From NCBI RefSeq assembly GCF_018398335.1, contig NZ_JAHBRX010000002.1, positions 186,001 through 250,000 on the forward strand: a stretch of 64,000 nt of DNA, written 5' to 3'. Within the stretch, counting starts at the first letter, position 1; each line of letters opens with the position of its first letter. This DNA comes from Chelatococcus sp. HY11. GTDB taxonomy: Bacteria > Pseudomonadota > Alphaproteobacteria > Rhizobiales > Beijerinckiaceae. The position numbers were made by a program, and so were the translations under genes. The notes beneath the pieces are model-generated. The model did not search any database. It was not told where the DNA came from and worked only from the letters and a program-made list of their open reading frames with translations. This document shows, in pieces, positions 33,907-42,490 of this stretch.

Positions 33907-34341
33907 ATGACGAGCAAGGATCCCTTCGATCTCGAGCGCTTCGTCACGGCGCAGGATGGCATTTTCGACGTCGCGCTGGCTGAGCTCCATGCGGGCTGCA
34001 AGATGAGCCACTGGATGTGGTTCGTGTTTCCGCAGCTGGGCAGCCTGGGTCGCTCGATGCGCGCCCAGTTCTATGGTCTCGTGTCGCTCGCCGAAGCCAA
34101 GGCCTATCTCGCGCATCCTCTTCTGGCGCAGCGTCTCGTATCGGCGACGCAGGCGGTGCTCGCGCATCCTCATCTCACGGCTCATGCCATTTTCGGCACG
34201 CCCGACGATATGAAGTTTCACGCCTCGATGACCGTGTTCGCCCGCGCGGATGCCGAGGCATCCTCCCCGTTCCGGCAGGCGATCGAGGTCTTCTTCGGTG
34301 GTGCTGAGCATGCACCGACCGTGGAACTCCTTTCTCTTTGA
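33907..34341 (+). CDS. DUF1810 family protein
   Basis: A 144-residue soluble protein with the family features DLERFVTAQDG...AL.EL..G.K.SHWMWFVFPQL and FGTPDDMKFHASMTVF. The family is sometimes labelled calpastatin and its function is not established. There is no signal peptide or membrane segment. It follows the HxlR gene by 107 bp on the same strand but need not be functionally linked. Confidence 0.85.
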   Translation: MTSKDPFDLERFVTAQDGIFDVALAELHAGCKMSHWMWFVFPQLGSLGRSMRAQFYGLVSLAEAKAYLAHPLLAQRLVSATQAVLAHPHLTAHAIFGTPDDMKFHASMTVFARADAEASSPFRQAIEVFFGGAEHAPTVELLSL

Positions 34342-34449
34342 GTGTGAACACATCCGTCTGCCGCGGCCTCTTATTCAGGGGCCCCTGGAATCGAGCGAAA
34401 AATACGCTGGCGAAAGGTTGAGCCCTTCGGAAAGATTGCGACGATAAGA

Positions 34450-34460
34450 TATTTGCGTAG
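34450..34460. promoter_or_regulatory. Possible autoregulatory half-site of the LacI gene at 34467
   Basis: TATTTGCGTAG just before the LacI gene is the complement of CTACGCAAATA. That is close (nine of eleven) to the TTACGCAAATT motif found twice in the 39.2-39.4 kb promoter region. It may allow autoregulation. Confidence 0.35.
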
Positions 34461-34466
34461 AGTTGC

Positions 34467-35531
34467 ATGACGATTTGCGAAGCGCAGGCTGATGTGACCC
34501 AGCGGAAAAACCAGAACGATCTCGCCAAGGCCCTTGGTGTCTCTGTCAGCACGATATCGCGGGCGCTGGCGGATGCGCCGGGAATCAGCGAGGACCTACG
34601 CGAGCGTGTTCGCCGTCTGGCGCGCGACATGGGTTATGAGGCGAGGGCGGGCAAGGGCGGCATATCCCGCCATGTCCATGCCTATGTCACCCTTGACCGG
34701 ACAACCGATGGCCTGACGGGATTTTACGATGGGATCGTCAAATGGATGATCGCCGAAGCACGCGCCTCATCCATGACCATCGAGGTGCGTCTCGCCGCTG
34801 ATCGCACAGAGGACATCAAACGCATCATCGACGACGTGACCACACAGCGCGCCGAGGCGCTCTTCCTTGTGGGAATAGATCCCCCTGTGGAACTGGCGCA
34901 ACTTCTGCTGGAGAGACGCATTCCGACCGTCCTGGTGAACGGCGCGGACCCCGAAATGCGCTTCGACTGTGTGACCCCGGCTAACTTTTACGGCGCCCAG
35001 ATGGCCGCGCAGATGCTGATCCAGCAGGGGCATCGCTCGCTCCTCTACGTATCGGGGCATCTGCGCTGGACCACGCTGCAGCGGTTACGGGGGTTCAAGG
35101 CGGCTGTCGCGGATGTGCCGGAGGCGAAGCTCTCCATCGTGACCTTGCCAGCGCCAACCCGGGAGCACGTGGAGCGTGTGGTGGACGCGGTGGGGGAGGG
35201 CTCCTCGCGGCCGACGGCCATATTCTGCATCAATGATCTTTACGCGGTCAGCCTGATGCAGGCGTTGCATGCTCGCGGCTACGACGTGCCGGGCGACGTT
35301 TCGGTGCTCGGATTCGATGATCTGCCTTTCGCCGAGCATGTCACGCCCAGGCTGTCGACGCTTCGGGTCGGGCTACGGGACATCGGCCGGCAGGCGGTCC
35401 AGCTGATGGCGCGGCGTTGCGCCGACCCGGAAGCTATCAGACTGCAGATCGAGGTCGCCGTCGTGCCAGTGAAAGGGCAGACGGTCAGCACGGTCGGCAA
35501 GAGGCCGGGAAAGCATGTTCCGGATCCGTAG
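34467..35531 (+). CDS. LacI-family transcriptional regulator
   Basis: A 354-residue regulator. The helix-turn-helix NDLAKALGVSVSTISRALAD is near residues 17-36 and is followed by a sugar-binding type sensor domain (SVLGFDDLPFAEHVTPRLSTLR near the C-terminus is the family hallmark). It converges on the carbohydrate importer 35722-39150. Motifs like the one before this gene recur in the importer promoter, so it probably controls the importer and the divergent enzyme operon at 39480. Confidence 0.9.
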   Translation: MTICEAQADVTQRKNQNDLAKALGVSVSTISRALADAPGISEDLRERVRRLARDMGYEARAGKGGISRHVHAYVTLDRTTDGLTGFYDGIVKWMIAEARASSMTIEVRLAADRTEDIKRIIDDVTTQRAEALFLVGIDPPVELAQLLLERRIPTVLVNGADPEMRFDCVTPANFYGAQMAAQMLIQQGHRSLLYVSGHLRWTTLQRLRGFKAAVADVPEAKLSIVTLPAPTREHVERVVDAVGEGSSRPTAIFCINDLYAVSLMQALHARGYDVPGDVSVLGFDDLPFAEHVTPRLSTLRVGLRDIGRQAVQLMARRCADPEAIRLQIEVAVVPVKGQTVSTVGKRPGKHVPDP

Positions 35532-35600
35532 ATACCGCGATCGCAAGGATGGCGAGATCGGATAGAGCGCCGTCGCCGCCGGACGACACCTGTCCAGATC

Positions 35601-35686
35601 CCGAGCCAAGGAAATCAGTTGGCTCGGCCAGGTCATAGCTCGGCCAAGTCACTAGCTCGGCCAAGTCACTAGCCCGGCCAAGCCGT
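35601..35686. repeat. Hairpin followed by four 16-17-bp direct repeats
   Basis: CCGAGCCAA (35601-35609) pairs with TTGGCTCGG (35619-35627). Overlapping its right arm are four direct units of about 17 bp (35621, 35637, 35654, 35671), consensus AGCTCGGCCAAGTCACT; units 2 and 3 are identical. They lie between the convergent LacI and permease genes. Probably repeat slippage in a terminator-like region. Confidence 0.75.
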
Positions 35687-35721
35687 CGGCGCGCACTGGA
35701 TACAACAACAGCGCTTCAAAG

Positions 35722-36579
35722 CTATCCCTTCACCGCGCCGGCCATGAAGCTGCCCATGACGCGACGCTGGGTGGCGAGGAACAGCACGACCACCGGGACG
35801 ACCGTAATTGTCGCGAGCGCCATCGTTGCCTGGAAGTCGACGCCATACTCGCTGTTCAAGGCGGCGAGCGCGACCGGCAAGGTGTAGGTATCCGGGCTTG
35901 TCGACAGCACCATGATGGGAAACCACTGTTTCCAATTCATCAGAAACGCGATGAGAACGGCGGTCAGGATGACCGGGCGCGCGATCGGCAGAATGATGAG
36001 GGTCAGGATCTGCCATTCGCTCGCGCCGTCGATACGCGCGGCCTCGATCATCTCGTGGGGTATGGTCCTGAAGAACTGGACGAAGATGAAGAAAACCAGG
36101 GGCACGAGGCTCATGACCAGCACGATGCCCAATGTGCTGCCCAGCAGTCCGAGCGTGTAGGACACGAAGTATAGCGGAATGACCAGGAGCATACTCGGGT
36201 ACATGATGGTCAGCAGAAAGCCATAACGTACACTCGTGAACAGCGGGAGCCTGGGATTGCGATAGAGCGCATAGGCGCCAAGCCCCATCACGCAGACGCC
36301 GACAGCCGTCGCAAGCATCGTTATCAGCAATGAATTCCACGCGAAGGAGGATAGCGCTGTCCCGCCAATCGTCGCGAGACTGCGAAAGGCCGTTGTATCA
36401 AAGCTTTCTGGCAACAACCGCATGGGAGCCGAAAGGATCGCCTCCTGCGTGCGAAATGAACTGACAACCATCCACAGGAAGGGGTAGATGAAGATCGCGG
36501 CAACCACAGTCGCGATGCCGTAGAGGATGATCGCGACAGGACGCGAGGTCGGCGCCGCGGTGAATTCGGCGTCATTCAT
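35722..36579 (-). CDS. Carbohydrate ABC transporter permease, MalG type
   Basis: A 285-residue CUT1-type permease with six hydrophobic segments. The EAA loop near residues 180-200 (EAARIDGASEWQIL) is the MalG/LacG signature. The start overlaps the stop of the MalF-type gene (ATGA at 36576-36579). Imports a sugar or glycoside with the binding protein at 37855. No MalK-type ATPase is in the window, so a shared one encoded elsewhere is likely used. Confidence 0.92.
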   Translation of the reverse strand: MNDAEFTAAPTSRPVAIILYGIATVVAAIFIYPFLWMVVSSFRTQEAILSAPMRLLPESFDTTAFRSLATIGGTALSSFAWNSLLITMLATAVGVCVMGLGAYALYRNPRLPLFTSVRYGFLLTIMYPSMLLVIPLYFVSYTLGLLGSTLGIVLVMSLVPLVFFIFVQFFRTIPHEMIEAARIDGASEWQILTLIILPIARPVILTAVLIAFLMNWKQWFPIMVLSTSPDTYTLPVALAALNSEYGVDFQATMALATITVVPVVVLFLATQRRVMGSFMAGAVKG

Positions 36580-37505
36580 CTGTCCGCACTCCGATCGAGA
36601 TAGGCGTAGGCACTTGCCGCAAGTCCAAACACGATGACGAACAATATGGTCGCGATAGCTGTCGCCTCGCCGTATTGAGCGCCAGTAAATTTCGTGTAGG
36701 CATAATAGGAGATAAAATTGGTCGAGAAATTCGGCCCACCTTTGGTGATGACGAAGATGACCGTAAATGTCTTCAGAAATTCGATGAGGGCATAGACCGT
36801 ATTGATGGTTATCGCGGGCCGGAGTTGCGGTATCGTGACGAAGATCAGGCGCTGCCGGCCATTGGCGCCGTCGATCTGCGCGGATTCATCCAACGTTTTG
36901 TCGAGCAGTTGAAGGTTCGTCAGAAAGATGAGGGTGTAGAGGCCCACATGCTGCCACGCTTCGACAACGAGCAAGGTCGCGAAGGCGCTGACCGGCTGGG
37001 TCACGCCGGGAAAGGGAGGCAAACCAAGGCTCAGCAAGGTGTGGTTCACGATGCCGAAGTTCTGGTTGAACATCCACTTCCAGACGATGAAGCTCGCGAC
37101 ATCGGGGGTAATGACGGGCAGGAATATGGCGAGCTTGAAGAGGGTTCTGCCACGCCGCAAGGCCGGATGCGCGAGCAGCACGGCGAGACCGATGGCCGCC
37201 GAGACGTTTATGCCGACGGCGAGTACCGTATAGAGCAGGGTGCGCCAAAGCGATGATTGAAATGTGCTGTCCGCCAGCACGGACTGGAAGTTTTCAAGTC
37301 CGACATAGACAGGGGCATCGCTCAGAGCCGTACTCGACTCTGTAAAGGCGATACGGATGCTGTCGGCAATTGGCCAAAGACCAAACAGGATGGTCATGAC
37401 CGCGAATGGCGCCAGGAAAAGATACAGCGTGGCGTGTTGCCAGGCCGTATTGTTCTTCAAGATACGCCGCTCCGCAGGAACGCGATGAAGCGCGACAGAT
37501 GACAT
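36576..37505 (-). CDS. Carbohydrate ABC transporter permease, MalF type
   Basis: A 309-residue CUT1-type permease. The first membrane segment is near residues 27-48, and the EAA loop is around residue 210-230 (ESAQIDGANGRQRL). GGGAA precedes the start. It lies 349 bp downstream of the binding-protein gene; the gap is largely filled by copy A of the structured CTAG element. The element may lower permease expression relative to the binding protein (inference). Confidence 0.92.
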   Translation of the reverse strand: MSSVALHRVPAERRILKNNTAWQHATLYLFLAPFAVMTILFGLWPIADSIRIAFTESSTALSDAPVYVGLENFQSVLADSTFQSSLWRTLLYTVLAVGINVSAAIGLAVLLAHPALRRGRTLFKLAIFLPVITPDVASFIVWKWMFNQNFGIVNHTLLSLGLPPFPGVTQPVSAFATLLVVEAWQHVGLYTLIFLTNLQLLDKTLDESAQIDGANGRQRLIFVTIPQLRPAITINTVYALIEFLKTFTVIFVITKGGPNFSTNFISYYAYTKFTGAQYGEATAIATILFVIVFGLAASAYAYLDRSADR

Positions 37506-37854
37506 AGGGTTCCCTTATGCCGGACGCTATGTTGTCAGGAATGCTGGAGCCGGGTTCAACGATCCCCCGGCAATCCAACCGCAATTGAGCGGCGATATAT
37601 GGCAGAAATTCAAAAAACGCGGTCCGCTTGGTGCCGGCGCGCTAAGTTCAATCGACATTCGGCATTCTCAGCTGTCATGGCCGGGCTCGTCCCGGCCATC
37701 CCGATGGATCAGGGCGCCTTCCCGGTCGGGGTCTCGGGAACTCGGCTGCTGCCGAGTTCTCTATCAAGATCCGAAATCGTGTAAACTCGATTTCGGCGAC
37801 AACCCCGGCGATGACGGTGGTATCGCTTGGGCAATACTTGAACGTCGATTGGCC
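37506..37854. other. Intergenic gap within the importer operon, filled by element copy A
   Basis: A 349-bp gap between the binding-protein and permease genes read in the same direction. Positions 37642-37858 are the structured CTAG element; 37506-37641 shows no recognisable gene or clear promoter. Confidence 0.6.
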
Positions 37855-37858
37855 CTAG
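37642..37858 (+). repeat. Structured CTAG-bounded element, copy A
   Basis: A 217-bp element with inverted ends. The left end is CTAAGTTCAATCGACATTC. The right end is GAACGTCGATTGGCCCTAG, whose complement starts CTAGGGCCAATCGACGTTC. Inside are three hairpins: GGCCGGG/CCCGGCC, GAACTCGGC/GCCGAGTTC, and an 11-bp stem closed on TAAA with one mismatch (CCGAAATCGTG/CTCGATTTCGG). The right CTAG contains the stop codon of the binding-protein gene. Other copies: 56041-56253 and 60917-61132. Confidence 0.85.
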
Positions 37859-39150
37859 CCCTTCTTCTGAAGGTTCTCCTGTTCCTTGCGCAATGCGTCA
37901 GCCGTTGTTTTGATCCAGGCGTTCCAGTCTGCTGGCGGGTTGTTCACCGCATTGATGAGATGCTTGTAATAGGCCTCCTGGAGCTTGAGATACCAGGGGA
38001 ACTTGGCCGCGGCGAAATCATCCATCTGCAGCTTGCTGCTTTCGACGAAGGGCTTGAGGCCAGGCGTCAGGCTGCTCGTATCCAGATCCCCGCGCACGCT
38101 TCCGCCCATGTTGTTGAGCGATATCTGCTGCGCTCCCTTTGAGACGATAAACTTGACGAATTCCTTCGCGGCTTCCTTGTTCTTCGCATTCTCGGGAACC
38201 GCCATGCCGCGGACCGATCCCACGACCATAGCGCCAGGGCCAGGGCCAGCGCCGATCGTGGGATAGCCGCCGACAATATAGTCTCCGGCTGGCGGCGACT
38301 TGTCCCACTTGCCGACATTCCAGTTACCCACACGGAACATCCCGACACGGCCGCCTTCGATGAGCTGGTACATATCGGTAAAGGTATGGTTTACCGTTTC
38401 TGGCGACACGAGCTTATAGTCGGTAAAAAGCTTCAAATACTCGATCGTGGCCTTGGCGACTTCCGGCTGATCGATGATTACATCGCCCTTGTCATTGACG
38501 AAAGGATGGGGAAGGCTGTTGCCGTAGACGAGCAGGTTGATGCCGCCGTTGATCATCGACGCGGGGTCGCCGGCCTGCATCGCAATTCCGAAAGTATCCT
38601 TGCGGCCGTTCCCATCGGGATCGTTTTCCTGGAACTTCTTCGCGACGCGCAGGACGTCATCCCATGTCTGCGGGTAAGGCTCTCCCACCTTCGCCAGCCA
38701 GCTCTTGCGGACGCCGAGACCTGTCATCGTTCGCTGGAACGGGATCTGCAGAACGCGATCCTGGTAGGTGGACGCCGCCACGTCGGCTGGCGAGATCGCC
38801 TTGCGATCGTCAGCTGACAATTGATCGAGCGCCGGCTTCAGGTCGGATAGCTTCCGCGTCGTCTGTTGTATCTGCACAATCCGCGGATTGTCATTGAAGA
38901 TGATATCGGGTGCGGTATTCGTATTCAACGCGGCAATGGTGCGGCTGAACCATTGATCGGTCGGCATGGACAGCGATTTGATCGTAACGTTGGGGTGCTC
39001 CTTTTTGTAGAGCTCGCTCATCTGCTCGATCATGCGCAGTCCGTCTTCACCCTTGTCATGCCAAATCATGATCTCCTGGGCGCTGGCACTGGCGGAGAGG
39101 AGCATGCCCCCGGCCACACCCGCGATTATCAGACGCACAATACCCCTCAT
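37855..39150 (-). CDS. Carbohydrate ABC transporter substrate-binding protein (SBP family 1)
   Basis: Periplasmic sugar-binding protein of 431 residues. The signal peptide MRGIVRLIIAGVAGGMLL... is cleaved near ASA-QE. The mature start EIMIWHDKGEDG and the APDIIFNDNP block fit family 1 (MalE-like). GGGAG lies six bases before the start. Its TAG stop is embedded in the CTAG border of the structured element. A promoter with a consensus -35 and a LacI-type site in the spacer lies upstream (39206-39233). Confidence 0.92.
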   Translation of the reverse strand: MRGIVRLIIAGVAGGMLLSASASAQEIMIWHDKGEDGLRMIEQMSELYKKEHPNVTIKSLSMPTDQWFSRTIAALNTNTAPDIIFNDNPRIVQIQQTTRKLSDLKPALDQLSADDRKAISPADVAASTYQDRVLQIPFQRTMTGLGVRKSWLAKVGEPYPQTWDDVLRVAKKFQENDPDGNGRKDTFGIAMQAGDPASMINGGINLLVYGNSLPHPFVNDKGDVIIDQPEVAKATIEYLKLFTDYKLVSPETVNHTFTDMYQLIEGGRVGMFRVGNWNVGKWDKSPPAGDYIVGGYPTIGAGPGPGAMVVGSVRGMAVPENAKNKEAAKEFVKFIVSKGAQQISLNNMGGSVRGDLDTSSLTPGLKPFVESSKLQMDDFAAAKFPWYLKLQEAYYKHLINAVNNPPADWNAWIKTTADALRKEQENLQKKG

Positions 39151-39205
39151 GGCGATCTCCCTTGTTGGCGGCAGCCTGCTTGTCGCGGGCCTTCATGTCG
39201 TCCTG

Positions 39206-39233
39206 ATCATTGTTACGCAAATTTTCCTGTCAA
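39206..39233 (-). promoter_or_regulatory. Promoter of the sugar importer operon
   Basis: On the minus strand: TTGACA (complement of 39228-39233, six of six), 16-bp spacer, AATGAT (complement of 39206-39211, four of six). The site TTACGCAA (39213-39220) sits in the spacer, where a repressor would block polymerase. Confidence 0.6.
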
Positions 39234-39248
39234 CGAAAAGTTGCGCAA
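39213..39248. promoter_or_regulatory. LacI-type operator sites TTACGCAA and TTGCGCAA
   Basis: TTACGCAA at 39213-39220 and the perfect palindrome TTGCGCAA at 39241-39248, both followed by ATTT and 28 bp apart. A central CG in a short palindrome is typical of LacI-family sites. Confidence 0.5.
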
Positions 39249-39362
39249 ATTTCGATTTCGTGCTGATCTGGGATCGACATTCGCGCATCTGATCCGGTAT
39301 GAACCATAGGCCGCGCTTCACAAAGGAACGGTTGGGACATGGCGGCTGGATGAGTTGCGAAA

Positions 39363-39380
39363 TTACGCAAATTTGCGCGA
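39363..39380. promoter_or_regulatory. Double operator site with CGCAAATTTGCG palindrome
   Basis: TTACGCAAATTTGCGCGA contains the perfect 12-bp palindrome CGCAAATTTGCG (39366-39377), made by two back-to-back copies of the motif. It lies about 100 bp before the gene at 39480 and faces the enzyme operon. Confidence 0.5.
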
Positions 39381-39479
39381 AGGGACCAATCTCCCTCGAT
39401 TGGTAGCTGCCAGTCCAACTTGAAGACCATGGAGCGCCGCAGTTTGGGCGCGCTCACGAGAAGACCAGGGACGGAAACC

Positions 39480-40487
39480 ATGTCGATCGATCTGCGCCGG
39501 TTCATCACACATGCCGAGGCCATTGTTGCCAATCATGCTCTTGAACCGGGTGTCTACCGTCGCTGGAACACGCAGGCGGATGATGGTTCGCGGGACCTCG
39601 GAGTCAATCCATACGGATGCGCCGACGCGGCCAATATTCTCTACACCATCGGACGCTTCCCGCGAGAGCCGAAGGAGCGCGTCGCGTGGGTCGAGGCGCT
39701 GCAAGGGTTGCAGTCACCCGAAAGCGGGCTGTTTGAGGAGCCGACCCACCATCCCATCCACACCACGGCGCATTGTATCGCCGCGCTGGAGCTGTTCGAC
39801 GCGGGGCCCTTGCATCCGCTCACCGCTTTGCGCTCCTACACCACAGCCGAGGGCATGCGGGACTTCATCGCCTCCCTGGATTGGCGTGGGAATCCGTGGC
39901 GGGAGTCCCATCGCGGGGCAGGTCTTTATGCCGCGCTGGTGCTCGCCGATGAGGTCGGCCTCGCCTGGGAAGACGCTTATTTCGCTTGGCTTTGGGACAA
40001 TACTGATCCGGCCACGGGCCTTCTTGCCGGGCGTGATCTGCCCCGCATAACCCATAGCGGCACGACGACGATGGTGCCGCATATGGCCGGTACCTTTCAC
40101 TATCTGTTCAACATGCAATACGCGCGACGGCCCCTGCGCTATCCGGAGCGGCTGATCGAGAGTTGTCTGGAGATGGAAGCCGAGCGGCAGTTCCCCCTGG
40201 GCGAGCGCATTGGCTTTGCCGAGATCGACTGGTTCTACTGCATGAACCGTGCGCTGCGTGCCTGCGACCATCGCTTCGGCGAAGCCCGGAGCGCGATGGA
40301 GAAGCTGGCACGTCGCCTCGGAGATTTCGTGTCGTCGCTGGACCCCGCCACGGACGACGGCCTCAACGACCTGCATGCCCTGTTCGGCAATCTCTGCGCC
40401 TTCGCGGAAGTACAACAGGCCTTGCCGGGACTGGTCATAACGGATCGTCCCCTGAAGCTCGTTCTCGACCGTCGTCCTTTCATCTAG
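39480..40487 (+). CDS. Unrecognised helical protein of the glycoside locus
   Basis: I do not recognise this 335-residue protein. It has no signal peptide and no membrane segment. It is rich in aromatic and His residues, with blocks such as LQSPESGLFEEPTHHPIHTT, RESHRGAGLYAAL, SGTTTMVPHMAGTFHYLF and EIDWFYCMNRALRAC. The spacing of helix-like blocks, with a conserved small-aromatic pattern at each helix start, suggests an alpha/alpha-toroid (as in many lyases, glycosidases and cyclases). ATG 39480 has GGGACGG upstream. It heads an operon with a TIM-barrel isomerase and a 2-hydroxyacid dehydrogenase, so a sugar-processing enzyme is a fair guess. Confidence 0.7.
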   Translation: MSIDLRRFITHAEAIVANHALEPGVYRRWNTQADDGSRDLGVNPYGCADAANILYTIGRFPREPKERVAWVEALQGLQSPESGLFEEPTHHPIHTTAHCIAALELFDAGPLHPLTALRSYTTAEGMRDFIASLDWRGNPWRESHRGAGLYAALVLADEVGLAWEDAYFAWLWDNTDPATGLLAGRDLPRITHSGTTTMVPHMAGTFHYLFNMQYARRPLRYPERLIESCLEMEAERQFPLGERIGFAEIDWFYCMNRALRACDHRFGEARSAMEKLARRLGDFVSSLDPATDDGLNDLHALFGNLCAFAEVQQALPGLVITDRPLKLVLDRRPFI

Positions 40488-40496
40488 CGAAACGAC

Positions 40497-41321
40497 ATGC
40501 CGAACTCCACCGAATCAAGTCCTCCCTATGCCACGGCTTTTTCCTCGCTTGGTTGCCCTGAGCTGGAGATCGGCGCCGTTGCCGCTCTGGCAAGGCGATA
40601 CGGGATTGCGATGATCGAGCTGCGCGCGCTCGGCGGCGGGACCGATCTGCCAGCCTATTTTTCCGCCCGCTTCGGGACGCCGGAAAAATTGCGCGTCGCG
40701 TCGGCGGATTTCGCTGTCCCCGTCGCCGCGCTTGGCACCTCCCTGCGGTTGATCGGGAACAACAAGAGCGATCTCATCGACTTCCGACGGTATATCCCCT
40801 GGGCGCAAGCCCTCGGCGCGCCACACTTGCGGGTATTCGACGGCGGGCGGGCTGGCGATGAACAGGAGTTTGAACAGGCGGGCGAGACACTGGCCTGGTG
40901 GCGTGCGGAAAGTGCCGCGCTCGATCCCCCGGTCGACATCATCGTCGAGACGCATGACAGCCTGGCTGAGCCGGCCGCGCTTGAGACGTTCGTTGCGCGC
41001 CATCCCTGCTGCAAGCTCCTGTGGGATACCCATCACACCTGGAGGCGGAGCGGGGAGGCACCATCCCGAACCTGGGCGCGCATAGGCGAAGCCGTGGTCC
41101 ACATGCACGTGAAGGACAGCGTCGCCGCGCCGGATACGCGCCACGGCTATCGTTATGTCCCGCTCGGCGCGGGCGAGTTTCCCTTGTCCGATCTCCAGGA
41201 CGTCCTACGGCATTCGCAGTTCTCGGGGGTCGTGAGCCTGGAGTGGGAGCGCCTGTGGCACCCCGCACTCGCGCCGCTGGATGCGGTGTTGCCAGACTTT
41301 GGTTCGTTACTCGCGGCCTGA
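40497..41321 (+). CDS. Sugar phosphate isomerase/epimerase-like TIM barrel
   Basis: A 274-residue protein of the AP-endonuclease-2/xylose-isomerase-like TIM-barrel family. Metal-site candidates are Glu in IIVETHDS, Asp-His in WDTHHTW, and VHMHVKDS with the late SLEWERLWHP. It starts 9 bp after the upstream gene. Such enzymes isomerise or epimerise keto-sugars, inosose or hydroxypyruvate; the substrate is unknown here. A second member of the same class is at 43601, on the opposite strand. Confidence 0.85.
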   Translation: MPNSTESSPPYATAFSSLGCPELEIGAVAALARRYGIAMIELRALGGGTDLPAYFSARFGTPEKLRVASADFAVPVAALGTSLRLIGNNKSDLIDFRRYIPWAQALGAPHLRVFDGGRAGDEQEFEQAGETLAWWRAESAALDPPVDIIVETHDSLAEPAALETFVARHPCCKLLWDTHHTWRRSGEAPSRTWARIGEAVVHMHVKDSVAAPDTRHGYRYVPLGAGEFPLSDLQDVLRHSQFSGVVSLEWERLWHPALAPLDAVLPDFGSLLAA

Positions 41322-41454
41322 TCGGGAGGGTGCTCGCATTCCATCCGGGGACGATGACGTAACCGCCTTATCCCATGGGATACCGATATGTCGCTCCATC
41401 GGGTCGACCTTGGATCCCATCCCCTTCTCCCTTGCATCAAAAGCGACAGTGTCC

Positions 41455-42480
41455 ATGCATCGCCCAATCGCCGTCCGCCCAACTCTCGCCTTTGCCTTCG
41501 ATCCGGAGCGATACGCGGGCGCGCTCGACAGCAGGGATCTCGCGCGCCTCGCCACCATTGCCGATGTCCTTGATGACGAGCCGATGCAGACCTATCACGA
41601 CGCACGCGCCGCGAGGCTGCTCGCCGAGGCTGACATTCTGGTGACAGGCTGGAGGGCTCCTCTTCTGGACACGACTGCCCTCGCGATGGCCCCCCGCCTC
41701 AAGCTCGTTGGCCATCTCGCCGCGACGGTGAAGCAATTTCTCTCCGAGGACGTCTGGCATCGCGGCATAAGTGTTACGGCCGCCGTCAACGCTGTCGCGC
41801 TGCCTGTCGTCGAATTCACGCTGGCATCCATCGTATTCGCCGCGAAACGCGCCTTTACGCAATCGCAACAATACAGGCAGCATCGTGAGATAAGCTATGG
41901 CGGCCGTACGACGCATGATTGCGGGCTGCTGGGCAAAACCGTCGGCATCCTCGGCGCATCACGCGTCGGCATGCGAGTCATCGAGCGGTTGCGGGACTAC
42001 GACTTGGAAGTCCTTGTCTATGATCCCTACCTCGCGCGAGAACACGCCATCGCCCTCGGCGCGGAGAAGGTGGACAACCTGGATGATATGATCGGACGTT
42101 GCGATATTCTGTCCGTTCATGCACCAATCACCGATGAAACCATCAATATACTCGATGCGCGGCGCCTCGCTTTGCTCCAGAATGGTGCTACGCTGATCAA
42201 TACCGCGCGGGGTGTACTGATTGATCATGCCGCACTGGTGAAAGAGCTCCTGTCCGGGCGCATTTCCGCGAGCCTCGATGTGACCTATCCGGAGCCACTG
42301 CCCAAGGATTCGCCGTTGTTCGATCTTCCCAACGTCTTCCTGACGCCCCATATCGCGGGGCCGCAGGGGAGCGAGCGCAGGCGCATGCTGACCGCCATCA
42401 TCAACGATATCGAACGCTATGTCGCCGGCAAGCCACTTCTCGGCGACATAGCGATGACGTCCCTGGCGCGGATCGGATGA
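41455..42480 (+). CDS. D-isomer-specific 2-hydroxyacid dehydrogenase
   Basis: NAD-dependent dehydrogenase of 341 residues. The Rossmann motif is GKTVGILGASRVGMRVIERL followed by VYDPYL. Catalytic residues are visible in LINTARGVLIDHAAL (Arg), DVTYPEPLP (Glu) and FLTPHIAGPQG (His). ATG 41455 is used because the upstream in-frame leader (from 41281) overlaps the isomerase and has no family character. Note ASRVG rather than the usual G-x-x-G pattern. Probably oxidises a sugar-derived 2-hydroxy acid; paralogue at 42523. Confidence 0.9.
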   Translation: MHRPIAVRPTLAFAFDPERYAGALDSRDLARLATIADVLDDEPMQTYHDARAARLLAEADILVTGWRAPLLDTTALAMAPRLKLVGHLAATVKQFLSEDVWHRGISVTAAVNAVALPVVEFTLASIVFAAKRAFTQSQQYRQHREISYGGRTTHDCGLLGKTVGILGASRVGMRVIERLRDYDLEVLVYDPYLAREHAIALGAEKVDNLDDMIGRCDILSVHAPITDETINILDARRLALLQNGATLINTARGVLIDHAALVKELLSGRISASLDVTYPEPLPKDSPLFDLPNVFLTPHIAGPQGSERRRMLTAIINDIERYVAGKPLLGDIAMTSLARIG

Positions 42481-42490
42481 AGGTGTGATG

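Larger units (their letters stand above)
39151..39479. other. Divergent regulatory region, sugar importer / enzyme operon
   Basis: A 329-bp gap holding the importer promoter and at least three TTRCGCAA-type sites (39213-39220, 39241-39248, and a double site 39363-39380). No gene is credible here; the upstream in-frame ATG at 39420 would add an unlikely basic leader to the next protein. Confidence 0.6.

Noticed and set aside
41281-41454. Fusion or long leader of the dehydrogenase at 41455
   Set aside because: The in-frame leader overlaps the isomerase end and has no family similarity; ATG 41455 fits the dehydrogenase start.
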